Both the position numbers and the translations under genes were made by a program. A model generated the notes under the pieces. It ran no database searches. It was given only the letters and a program-made list of their open reading frames with translations, and was not told the origin of the DNA. From positions 13,206-77,205 of the forward strand of contig JAHFHC010000002.1 in assembly GCA_023247085.1 (NCBI GenBank): a DNA stretch of 64,000 nt, read 5' to 3'. Below, piece after piece: positions 17,628 to 24,503 of this stretch (its first letter is position 1; each line of letters starts with the position of its first letter). Source of the DNA: Microcaldota archaeon. Lineage in GTDB: Archaea; Micrarchaeota; Micrarchaeia; Norongarragalinales; UBA8480.

Positions 17628-17679
17628 TTGGATCAATTTGCTTTAGTGTTTTCTTTTGTGGCTAACGGGGCTACGGGGA

Positions 17680-17798
17680 TTTTCACGAAACCCTTTTCTT
17701 TTTCGCGAAAAAGAAAAGTCTTTCAACCCCAAAGAAAAAGGCGTTTGCCTCTTCTTTTGGGAGTGAAGGACCTTTTCTTTCGAAGAAAAGGGCTTTCA
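17680..17798 (-). other. Non-canonical T-loop intron of tRNA-Arg (59/60)
   Basis: The 119-nt insertion splits TTCAAA from TCCCCG. The junction folds as T-stem GGGG/CCCC, a four-pair central helix TTCA/TGAA, and a three-nt AAT bulge on each strand. Cutting after the second bulge base restores TTCAAATCCCC exactly. An inner GAAA/TTTC helix closes three hairpins: 17771-17791 (9 bp), 17727-17761 (long, imperfect) and 17693-17718 (11 bp around CGCG). Confidence 0.82.
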
Positions 17799-17819
17799 TT
17801 TGAACCCCGATCCTTAGCT

Positions 17820-17857
17820 GTCTACACTCATCTTGCAGTCGTGTGACCGCGGATGTT
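17820..17857 (-). other. Anticodon-loop intron of tRNA-Arg (37/38)
   Basis: A 38-nt insertion after G37. The exon stem TTAGC/GCTAA flanks a central helix of TTGC with GTAG (two G-U wobbles), and the three-nt bulges GGA and ACA hold the cut sites. This is the standard archaeal intron position and a somewhat relaxed bulge-helix-bulge. Splicing gives loop TTGCGGA. Confidence 0.78.
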
Positions 17858-18030
17858 CCGCAAGCTAATGTTCTATCCAGGTTATACTATAGCCCCAAGA
17901 AGATTCTTGTTAGTTTTACGTTGTTTTTAGTGTGCTGGCCGCGTGGCGCGTTATTTATTGTGATTGGAAATGTATAAAAGCTTCTTTTGTCCCTACTTCT
18001 CTGCTTTTATCTAGTGCTTTATGAGTGCTT

Positions 18031-18040
18031 TTTATAAAAG
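18031..18040 (+). promoter_or_regulatory. TATA box for the Zn-ribbon/ribL/aEF1B operon
   Basis: TTTATAAAAG is about 35-43 nt before the ATG at 18074, giving an expected initiation point near 18060. A second similar element, TGTATAAAAG, sits at 17971-17980. Both are on the plus strand in an otherwise empty stretch between the tRNA and the operon. Confidence 0.45.
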
Positions 18041-18073
18041 CAATTGATAAATTAGAGGTTTGAAAATTAATTT

Positions 18074-18229
18074 ATGACTATTTGCATGACTTGTGGACGC
18101 GAAACAGACAAATACGCGGTTTTAAACTGCCCAAATAAAGAATGCCAAGCTAAAATTATTCGCTGTGCTCCTTGCAGGGCTAATGAAAATAAGTACGTTT
18201 GTGCATCTTGTGCCTTTTCAGGTCCATGA
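18074..18229 (+). CDS. Small Zn-ribbon RNA-binding protein (COG2888-like)
   Basis: A 51-aa archaeal zinc-ribbon protein with four CxxC-type knuckles: CMTCGRET, NCPNKEC, RCAPCRAN and VCASCAFSGP, the last matching the family's C-terminal CPxCGF-GP signature. COG2888 members are small predicted translation-linked RNA-binding proteins commonly found beside the aEF1B gene. Here aEF1B is two genes downstream. Its TGA overlaps the ATG of the cytidylyltransferase (ATGA at 18226), indicating translational coupling. Confidence 0.82.
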   Translation: MTICMTCGRETDKYAVLNCPNKECQAKIIRCAPCRANENKYVCASCAFSGP

Positions 18230-18654
18230 GCGAACCAAGACTCGTAATGGTATTTGGCACATTTGATTTCCTACACTTGGGGCACGTTTATACTTTTCAA
18301 CAAGCTAAAGCGCTAGGCGACAAGCTCGTTGTAGTGATAAGTCGGGATTCCAGCGTTGAGAAAATAAAAGGCAAATCTCCTTTTTTCTCTCAAATGGAAC
18401 GCAAGCAACTAGTTGAATCACTAAAAACAGTAGACGAAGCAGTAATCGGTGATGAAGCGGATTTTTTTGTGCCAGTGCGCGCCTATAAGCCAGATGTAAT
18501 TGCGCTTGGCTACGACCAACAAGTAATGTCCGAAACCGACATCCGGCAAAAACTCAATGCAATCGGCCTAACAAAAACCGAAATCGTCAGGCTAAAGCCA
18601 TTTCAACACGATAAACACAAGAGTTCAAGTTTAAAAAAATTCTACGGAGTTTGA
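18226..18654 (+). CDS. ribL: FAD synthase / cytidylyltransferase-family protein (RibL-like)
   Basis: A 142-aa nucleotidyltransferase. The HxGH-type motif is FGTFDFLHLGHVYTF near the N-terminus, a conserved GYDQQVMSETDI segment lies near 105-116, and KHKSSSLKKFYG at the C-terminus supplies the S-S-x-K signature. Archaeal homologues such as M. jannaschii RibL adenylate FMN to FAD. Glycerol-3-phosphate cytidylyltransferase is the main alternative. The start at 18226 overlaps the Zn-ribbon stop and begins with the canonical strand MSEPRLVMVFGTFD. Confidence 0.87.
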   Translation: MSEPRLVMVFGTFDFLHLGHVYTFQQAKALGDKLVVVISRDSSVEKIKGKSPFFSQMERKQLVESLKTVDEAVIGDEADFFVPVRAYKPDVIALGYDQQVMSETDIRQKLNAIGLTKTEIVRLKPFQHDKHKSSSLKKFYGV

Positions 18655-18662
18655 TAACTAAA

Positions 18663-18908
18663 ATGGGAAAAGTACTAACTTTATTGAGAGTCTCAAGCGA
18701 AGAAGGCCAAAATTTAAACGAGTTACTTGAAAAACTAAAACAAGTAAGTGGCTATAACACTGGCAAAATCGAAGACTACGTTTTTGGTTCCAAAATAATC
18801 AAAATCTCCTACGTGTGCGAAGATAAAGACGCCGTTGACTTCGAATCAGTTGTAAGCCAAGTACCCGGTGTAGGCGAAGTAAACGTAGAAGAAGTTGGGC
18901 TAATCTGA
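18663..18908 (+). CDS. ef1b: Translation elongation factor aEF1B (EF-1 beta)
   Basis: An 81-aa guanine-nucleotide exchange factor for aEF1A. It shows the ferredoxin-like fold of the family: MGKVLTLLRVSSEEGQNLNELLEKLKQ, a central GSKIIKISYVCEDKDAVDFESVV, and the ending PGVGEVNVEEVGLI. The length is typical of archaeal aEF1B. ATG 18663 is preferred over TTG 18651, which overlaps the ribL stop. The 3' end overlaps that of the convergent PIN-domain gene by 9 nt. Confidence 0.93.
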   Translation: MGKVLTLLRVSSEEGQNLNELLEKLKQVSGYNTGKIEDYVFGSKIIKISYVCEDKDAVDFESVVSQVPGVGEVNVEEVGLI

Positions 18909-19304
18909 AGATTGCGAGAAGTCTATCTTTTTGAGATTTGGGACGCGGTCAAACGCGTTGTCTGTGCTTATTATTGCGTCGAACTTTTTAGCATGAATTG
19001 CGTGAATTGCATCGGTCGGCGAAAGTGAATACGCTTCTGCTAAAGACACTGCCTCGATTAATGTTTCAGGTTCAAGCGAAATTACTTCATCTACTATTTC
19101 TTCTACATATCTTACTGCTTCCAGCGTCTTTTCTTTTAAGTTATTGCGATTGAGATAATGCCAGATCTCCAATAACGTTGCAGTTGAGGTAAAGAACTCG
19201 TGTTTACCTGTATTATCTTTGAGGAACTTCTGCGCGCTCAGCTTTAAGTGATCCTTATCTTTGAATCCAGCTAGGAAAATATCAGTGTCCAAATAAAATT
19301 TCAT
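18900..19304 (-). CDS. PIN-domain ribonuclease, VapC-like toxin
   Basis: A 134-aa PIN domain with the expected acidic residues: DTDIFLAG at residues 6-13, an acidic residue in TLLEIWHYL, DAIHAIHAKKF near 108, and the terminal STDNAFDRV. VapC enzymes cleave tRNA or rRNA until bound by their partner. It overlaps by 4 nt with the upstream AbrB-type gene, the usual antitoxin-toxin layout. Whether the pair is a true toxin-antitoxin module is inferred from fold and arrangement. Confidence 0.84.
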   Translation of the reverse strand: MKFYLDTDIFLAGFKDKDHLKLSAQKFLKDNTGKHEFFTSTATLLEIWHYLNRNNLKEKTLEAVRYVEEIVDEVISLEPETLIEAVSLAEAYSLSPTDAIHAIHAKKFDAIISTDNAFDRVPNLKKIDFSQSSD

Positions 19305-19552
19305 ATATTGTCCACAAATTCTTTTCTAGCTTCTTCTTTCATTTGGCGCAGTGTCTTCTTATCTGATCCAGGAACGACTATTGAAAATAAGCCCTTTATC
19401 GGGTCTACATTCCTATGCACCGGTTTAAGCGTTATTTTGTTACCCTGTGCCTCTATTAGCACTTCTGTATTCGCCCCGATTCCCACTTCGTCCCTAACTT
19501 TTCTTTCTAGTTGCAGTCTTCCCTTTTCATCAATATTCCCAAAAACGTACAT
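19301..19552 (-). CDS. AbrB/SpoVT-type antitoxin, VapB-like
   Basis: An 83-aa protein starting MYVFGNIDEKGRLQLERKVRDEVG, the swapped-hairpin AbrB DNA-binding fold, followed by a helical tail (KKTLRQMKEEARKEFVDNI) that would wrap the PIN toxin. It likely autoregulates the pair. ATG 19552 is favoured over GTG 19561 because an AAAGGTGG ribosome site precedes it by about six nt. Confidence 0.82.
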   Translation of the reverse strand: MYVFGNIDEKGRLQLERKVRDEVGIGANTEVLIEAQGNKITLKPVHRNVDPIKGLFSIVVPGSDKKTLRQMKEEARKEFVDNI

Positions 19553-19716
19553 TAATCCCACCTTTCAGTTATTTTCCCACTTTTTATTAGAAATCCCACT
19601 ATTTAAAAGCTTTCCCGCTGGCGGAAGGTTGTGGTGCTTTTTCGCTTGGTTTAAGCCCCAAGTATATGCCCCGAGCTTCGCAACCTTTAAGCGGTTTTCT
19701 TCTCCTTATTTTTTAA

Positions 19717-22341
19717 ATGATTACTCGCTTGCGGTTGGTGAACTGGAAGAGCCACGAAAACACCGAGCTCCGCTTTTCCCCTGGAACTAACTTGCTAATC
19801 GGCTCAATGGGTTCAGGCAAAACGAGTTGTCTTGACGCCATTTGCTTTGCTTTTTTTGGATCCTTTCCCTCCCTCAAAAGCAGACAAGTTTCCTTACTAG
19901 AAGTAGTAATGTCCAGGCCAACCAAAAAGCCAAACGCATTAGTTGAAGTTGAATTCACTGCAAACAACAAAACGTACTTAGTTACGCGTCTAGTTAATCC
20001 AAAAGGAACAGAAGCGTTTCTACGCTGTGAAGGGGCATTAATGGAAGGGCCACAGCCAATTCGAACAACTGAAGCTGTTTCTCGCATTTTGAAAGTAGAC
20101 TATGATGTGTTTACTCGTGTGATTTACGGCGAACAAAATAAACTAGACTATTTTTTAACTTTGCAAAGAGGCCAACGCAAAATACAAATAGATGAATTAC
20201 TTGGTATTTCATTGTTTGAAACCGTGCGTCAAAATTGCACTTCGATGATTTCAAAACTAAAAGTTGAAAAAACTAGTTTAGAAAACTTTCTCAACAGCGT
20301 AAACGCACCAGCACTTGAAACTGAAATAACCACATTGCGTTCATCGCTTTCAATTGCAATTAACAACAAAAACGAGCTAGAGAAAAACCTATTCCTGCTA
20401 ACAAATGAATTTGAACTAGTTAAAAAGAACCTCGAGTCACTAGAAGAATTGAAAAAAATAAACGAAGAACTCAAAACCCAGCTTGTAACTGCTAATGCAG
20501 AGGCAAATTCACTTCACACTAGCGCCGTTTCAGTTATGCCTGCTTCACTTGCCTCACTTACACGTGAACAATGCACTTCGCTTCTAGAGCAATGCGCCCG
20601 TGCTTTACAAGAGCGGTTTGACTTAGAACGCCAAATTACTGAATTATCTTCTTCTGCCCAACGTTTTGAAGGCGAAGCCAAAGCCCTGCTAAACGTAATC
20701 GAACAGTTTCCACCAGAAAAACTAAAAGCAGAAATAACTGATTTGTCACGCATATCTGCAGAGTTTCAACTAGCATTACAAGAGTTCATTGAACTAGGCA
20801 AAAAAGAAAGCGCGATATCCGTACAGTTGAAAAACTTTGAATCTGAAATCAAACAAATTGAAATCAGTTTGCTAAAGTCACGCCAGCTTTTATTACCCGT
20901 TGAAGAAATTAAAAAGAGCTTCGCTTCACTTGAACAACTTGAAGAAAAAATAAGCCAATGCCGTCAAGGGGTTACCCAGTTTGAACGCTTAGTTGCAACA
21001 AAACTAGAAGTTGCAGCTACACTAGAAAAGTCGCTTTTCTTACTTCAACGCGAATACGCTTCTTGCCCAACTTGCGACCAATCAATTACAAGCGAAAAAA
21101 AAGAGTCGCTAATTCACCAAAAGACAAACGCACTGCAAAATGAAAAAGCAGAATACGCAATTGCAGTTGAAAAATTAGGGTTATTCCAACGCGAGTCAAA
21201 TAAGTTTGATTCAATGCGCGCAAAGTGGGTTGAATCCATTCCAATTGAAGCTAAAATAGCAGAATTACAAGCACGAAGCAATGCGGTTCAAACCGACTTA
21301 ACAAATTCACACCAAGAGCTTGAAGCCCTTCGTGCGCTTTCTGCTGTAAGCAAAGCGCGTGTTGATGCATTGCGCATAAAAGCAGATAAGCTCGAGTCAA
21401 CCAAACAAAATTTAACTCAGTCTGAAAAAAGTTTAGAAAAACTTGAAGGCGTTAGAAAAGAAATAGCGATTTTTGGAAATGAAATGGCGAAAAAGCAACT
21501 TGCTCTTAGCTCATTTGAAGATAAACGAAAACTAGAGTTAAAGCTTGAAGAAACTCGATCGGCATTAAAAGCATTTGAATTATTTGAAAAAACCGAATTA
21601 CTTCATAAAAAGTCAAAAGAATTATCCGCTAAATTGTCTAATTTACAGTTTCAAGAAGGTGAACTCATCACGCTACGCGCTACACATTCTAGCTTGTTTT
21701 CAAAACTCGAATCAATCCGCACGTCACTTGGCCACATTTCAACTGAAGTGAAAGAAAAAACTGAGTTAGTTGCAAAATTAGACGCACAATACAGCAAATT
21801 AGTGCAAATAAAAAAGAACTGCAGCGAATTAGACAATGGCATACACAATTCTACAATTTTTCAAAATAGTTTATTGGAGACACAAGCTGAATTACGCGGT
21901 GAGCTTATAAGCGCCGTTAATGAAGCAATGCACGAAGTGTGGCAAAACGTCTACCCGTATAAAGATTATTCGTCGTGTAGAGTGTTACCAACTGAAGATG
22001 ATTATGCACTTGAAGTGCTTTCTATGGACGGCTGGAAGCCAATTGAACAATGCAGTGGAGGAGAAAAAACTTGTGCTGCTCTTTCATTGCGTGTTTCACT
22101 TGCTATGATACTTGTGCCTAACTTATCGTGGCTAGTTTTAGATGAGCCAACACATAACCTAGACGCGCAAGGCGTTAATTTACTAGCAAGGGCTTTGCAT
22201 GATTCTCTACCAACAATAGTAAGACAAACATTTGTAGTAACCCACGACGAAGCACTAAAAGAAGGCGCAAGCGGCGCAGTACACTTCTTCAACAGAAACA
22301 AAGACTTAGGAGAAGCAACGTTGGTTGAAACACTAGCTTAA
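19717..22341 (+). CDS. rad50: DNA repair ATPase Rad50
   Basis: An 874-aa SMC-like ATPase that partners Mre11 in break processing. Present are Walker A GSMGSGKTS (residues 29-37), the Q-loop region RVIYGEQNKLDYF near 130, two long coiled coils flanking the zinc hook CPTCDQ (C450 and C453), the signature SGGEKT near 779, Walker B LVLDEPTHNLD near 805-815 and the H-loop VVTHDEAL. The length is normal. Unlike most archaea, mre11 is not adjacent and no Mre11-like phosphoesterase is in this window; nurA-herA are 5 kb away. It overlaps the convergent regulator gene by 4 nt. Confidence 0.95.
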   Translation: MITRLRLVNWKSHENTELRFSPGTNLLIGSMGSGKTSCLDAICFAFFGSFPSLKSRQVSLLEVVMSRPTKKPNALVEVEFTANNKTYLVTRLVNPKGTEAFLRCEGALMEGPQPIRTTEAVSRILKVDYDVFTRVIYGEQNKLDYFLTLQRGQRKIQIDELLGISLFETVRQNCTSMISKLKVEKTSLENFLNSVNAPALETEITTLRSSLSIAINNKNELEKNLFLLTNEFELVKKNLESLEELKKINEELKTQLVTANAEANSLHTSAVSVMPASLASLTREQCTSLLEQCARALQERFDLERQITELSSSAQRFEGEAKALLNVIEQFPPEKLKAEITDLSRISAEFQLALQEFIELGKKESAISVQLKNFESEIKQIEISLLKSRQLLLPVEEIKKSFASLEQLEEKISQCRQGVTQFERLVATKLEVAATLEKSLFLLQREYASCPTCDQSITSEKKESLIHQKTNALQNEKAEYAIAVEKLGLFQRESNKFDSMRAKWVESIPIEAKIAELQARSNAVQTDLTNSHQELEALRALSAVSKARVDALRIKADKLESTKQNLTQSEKSLEKLEGVRKEIAIFGNEMAKKQLALSSFEDKRKLELKLEETRSALKAFELFEKTELLHKKSKELSAKLSNLQFQEGELITLRATHSSLFSKLESIRTSLGHISTEVKEKTELVAKLDAQYSKLVQIKKNCSELDNGIHNSTIFQNSLLETQAELRGELISAVNEAMHEVWQNVYPYKDYSSCRVLPTEDDYALEVLSMDGWKPIEQCSGGEKTCAALSLRVSLAMILVPNLSWLVLDEPTHNLDAQGVNLLARALHDSLPTIVRQTFVVTHDEALKEGASGAVHFFNRNKDLGEATLVETLA

Positions 22342-22661
22342 GCTCTTGCCTTGATTTTTACCGTTTGTTTTTCAGCAGCACTTTCTCCAAGCAGTAACTC
22401 AAGTTCAATTAATTTTTTCACAACTGGGGTGGCTTCTTCCAATTTGTATAGTTTTGTTTTGCCGAACCGACGTGTTTCTTTCACTATGCCGAGCTTTTCT
22501 ATTTTCTTCCAGTTGTTGAACAACGTCACTCGACCAATTCCGCTTCCCTCTGCAATTTGCTGTTTTGAATAATCAAACAGCCTATTCTCCAATAAAAAAT
22601 CTACAATTAAGATAACCGGCGTCCTGCCAAAATGTTCCACAAGCACAGATTCATCTTTCAT
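22338..22661 (-). CDS. Winged-helix transcriptional regulator, archaeal
   Basis: A 107-aa winged helix-turn-helix protein: VDFLLENRLFDYSKQQIAEGSGIGRVTLFNNWKKIEKLGIVKETRRFGKTKLYKL. The recognition helix (GRVTLFNNWKKIEKLG) is followed by a basic wing. This layout is common in archaeal one-domain regulators, usually without a ligand-binding part. A palindromic repeat region lies right upstream of its start and may be its own operator, implying autoregulation. The lysine-rich C-terminal tail (KQTVKIKARA) is uncommon. Confidence 0.8.
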   Translation of the reverse strand: MKDESVLVEHFGRTPVILIVDFLLENRLFDYSKQQIAEGSGIGRVTLFNNWKKIEKLGIVKETRRFGKTKLYKLEEATPVVKKLIELELLLGESAAEKQTVKIKARA

Positions 22662-22665
22662 ATTT

Positions 22666-22704
22666 GTTCAACGTTTACTAAAATGAACGTTCAACATATA
22701 TTAG
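22666..22704 (-). promoter_or_regulatory. Candidate operator and TATA region of the winged-helix gene
   Basis: A perfect 10-bp palindrome, TGAACGTTCA, is at 22684-22693. The heptamer GTTCAAC occurs at 22666-22672 and again at 22689-22695, 23 nt apart or about two helical turns. A TATATT-like element lies just beyond it on the side away from the gene (about 22696-22704). Binding of the encoded regulator between TATA box and start codon would block initiation. Confidence 0.45.
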
Positions 22705-22785
22705 CTTTGTGGTTCGCGCCGCGTTTGCCTTTTTGTCAATTTTTTTGGCAGGTAAGTTGTTAAATCCTGCTAAATAAATTCCAAA

Positions 22786-23058
22786 ATGTGTTTTGACCTC
22801 AACTTGATAAAAGCGGATATTTTGCACAAGCTGTTCCGTAAGCGAAAGTGGGGTGCGTCGCACACTTCAGTTGACAATCTTCACAAGAGTTGTCCTTCTC
22901 ACTTGAAAGGCGAATACAAAGAAGTGGCGCAGCAGCTCATTAGAGAAGGTTTCATTTTATCCAAGCCAACTGGATACGGGCAAGAAGTGTCACTTAACCC
23001 GTTAAAACGCGAAGAAATAATTGCAATCATACGAATTTTTTTTGAAGATTCACTTTAA
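22786..23058 (+). CDS. Small winged-helix-like conserved protein
   Basis: A 90-aa protein with HTSVDNLHKSCPSHLKGEYKEVAQQLIREGFI, then SKPTGYGQEVSLNP, the profile of a short wing-and-helix DNA-binding domain. I recall similar LIREGFI-KPT-YG-VSLNP proteins in other archaea but cannot name a function. It starts with ATG after a 120-nt non-coding stretch shared with the divergent regulator. No partner gene is evident. Confidence 0.6.
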   Translation: MCFDLNLIKADILHKLFRKRKWGASHTSVDNLHKSCPSHLKGEYKEVAQQLIREGFILSKPTGYGQEVSLNPLKREEIIAIIRIFFEDSL

Positions 23059-23111
23059 GCTCATGAAAATGTAGCTCTAGTATTTTCGGCCGTTTTGAAG
23101 TGGTTGATTTA

Positions 23112-23966
23112 TCATCTCTTATAACTTGCCGATGGGTTTTGCCAGTAGTCCTTAGTTCTAATTTTATAAAAGCGGCTTAGATCAACTTTAGTATCGGAAC
23201 TGCGTTCTAGTATAAGAAAGTAATTTCCGTCAATTGTTGTTTTACCCCTTCCAAGAGCTAGCCTTATTTCTTTAGGCCACCCTATTACCGTACGCGCTCT
23301 CTTTTTTCTAAATTTAATTCCGTTTCTTTCAAGATAATCTTTTACGTGTCTCTCGTGTTTTCCAAGAAAATAGCCTGGCACATGGAGAATGGCTTTGCCA
23401 CCTCTTGCAAGACCATTTGCAATTACTTCCAACGCTTTTGCCTTATCAATTACATAACGCATTGTTTGAAATGCAAAAATTAAGTCTTGATCTCTTAACT
23501 CAAGCCCTTCAATAATACCAGTTCTTACTTTCACCGTGGGAACGTTTCCCATAATCATTCCAGCTAATGATCCGAAAGTATTTTGTGGTTGTAGAACGAC
23601 TGGACCATCCACATCATGTTTTCCAGCGGCGTGGTCAGCTGCACTTTGCGTTAAAGTAATACCATCTAGATTTGCGATTCCGCCTTTAAAAATTCCCAAA
23701 GTTCTTAGCGCGTATCCCCTGCCGCACCCAACTTCAAATACGTTGACTTTTCCCTTCTTACGTTCATACGCTGCATCTACTTCTTTTCTCAAGTCCATTC
23801 CTTTTGGCGGCTGCAAAACAATACTCCTCGTCATATTCCAAGGAGTCTTGCTTTCTTCAATATCTATGTAACTCCTGAGCTTTGCAGCTATTTCTCTATG
23901 TTCAACAGACTCCGGCTCAACGTGGGGAAAAGCTTTCCTTATCCACTTATGTTCAATCGGCTCCAT
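23112..23966 (-). CDS. Class I SAM-dependent methyltransferase-like protein
   Basis: A 284-aa protein with the Rossmann methyltransferase motif I VFEVGCGRGYALRTLG near residues 75-90, an acidic loop IANLDGITLT and a later LIFAFQTMRYVIDKAKALEVIANGLARGGKAILHVPG segment matching motifs IV-VI. The substrate is unknown. The N-terminal ~70 residues are unusual, and the C-terminus is basic and tyrosine-rich. It is third in the proS-GNAT-methyltransferase operon, with 3 nt between it and the GNAT gene. Confidence 0.76.
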   Translation of the reverse strand: MEPIEHKWIRKAFPHVEPESVEHREIAAKLRSYIDIEESKTPWNMTRSIVLQPPKGMDLRKEVDAAYERKKGKVNVFEVGCGRGYALRTLGIFKGGIANLDGITLTQSAADHAAGKHDVDGPVVLQPQNTFGSLAGMIMGNVPTVKVRTGIIEGLELRDQDLIFAFQTMRYVIDKAKALEVIANGLARGGKAILHVPGYFLGKHERHVKDYLERNGIKFRKKRARTVIGWPKEIRLALGRGKTTIDGNYFLILERSSDTKVDLSRFYKIRTKDYWQNPSASYKR

Positions 23967-23969
23967 TTT

Positions 23970-24503
23970 TTACTTTAGCCTCATGTAAACATGGCTCCAG
24001 TATTTTCCACGCACTTTTGACCAATTCGGCAGAGTAGCTACATTTTGAAATCCAACTTTTTCGTACAACGCTCGTGCTGGTTTGTTTCCCGAGAATACAG
24101 TTAAGTAAATTATCCTTGGGTGAAGCTTCCTTTTTGCTAATTTAATTAGCTCAACAAGTAGCTTCTTGCCCAGACCTTTTCCACGATATTGCCTAGCAAT
24201 TGAAATTCCGACCATTGCATTGACCCGATCAACGCCCCGTTGCCTAATTGCATCACAAACGCCAATTATTTCTTTGCCTCTCCAAGCAACTAGCTTAACC
24301 ATTTCCCCCTTTAGTATTTTTTCGCGTTTGCCCTTTAGCCACACTTCCTCTTCCTTCATTGAAGGCACCTTATCAACGAGAATAAATGGTTGCGGTTTCT
24401 CTTTAACTATTTTTTCAAAGAAGTCACGAAACTGCTTTGCAGTGGCTTTGCTATCAAGTTCCCTTATCTCAACTTCTTCACCGTTCTTCAAAACGAACTT
24501 CAT
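23970..24503 (-). CDS. GNAT-family N-acetyltransferase
   Basis: A 177-aa acetyltransferase with the acetyl-CoA motif ISIARQYRGKGLGKKLLVELIKLAKRK and the closing NKPARALYEKVGFQNVATL. The family acetylates amino groups of proteins or small molecules; the target is unknown. Its ATG immediately follows the TAG of proS (no gap), so it is co-translated with prolyl-tRNA synthetase. Confidence 0.87.
   Translation of the reverse strand: MKFVLKNGEEVEIRELDSKATAKQFRDFFEKIVKEKPQPFILVDKVPSMKEEEVWLKGKREKILKGEMVKLVAWRGKEIIGVCDAIRQRGVDRVNAMVGISIARQYRGKGLGKKLLVELIKLAKRKLHPRIIYLTVFSGNKPARALYEKVGFQNVATLPNWSKVRGKYWSHVYMRLK

Larger units (their letters stand above)
17666..17896 (-). tRNA. tRNA-Arg(GCG) containing two introns
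   Basis: The minus strand starts with acceptor GGGGCTA (17896-17890), pairing with TAGCCCC (17673-17667), followed by G73 at 17666; CCA is not encoded. Removing two segments yields a 74-nt tRNA with anticodon stem TTAGC/GCTAA, loop TTGCGGA (anticodon GCG) and T arm CGGGG-TTCAAAT-CCCCG. A20 in the D loop and G73 agree with arginine identity. The D stem has an A-A mismatch. Intron 1 (17820-17857, 38 nt) is at the standard 37/38 site. Intron 2 (17680-17798, 119 nt) interrupts the T loop. Both junctions fit bulge-helix-bulge folds. Confidence 0.87.

Noticed and set aside
17693-17791. Hairpins at 17693-17791 as intrinsic terminators or a CRISPR-like repeat
   Set aside because: They are inside the T-loop intron of tRNA-Arg, have different sequences and no regular spacer, so neither explanation fits.
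17628-17846. A 72-codon plus-strand frame over the tRNA-Arg gene
   Set aside because: It lies antisense to the tRNA and its intron hairpins; composition is low complexity and no family signal is visible.
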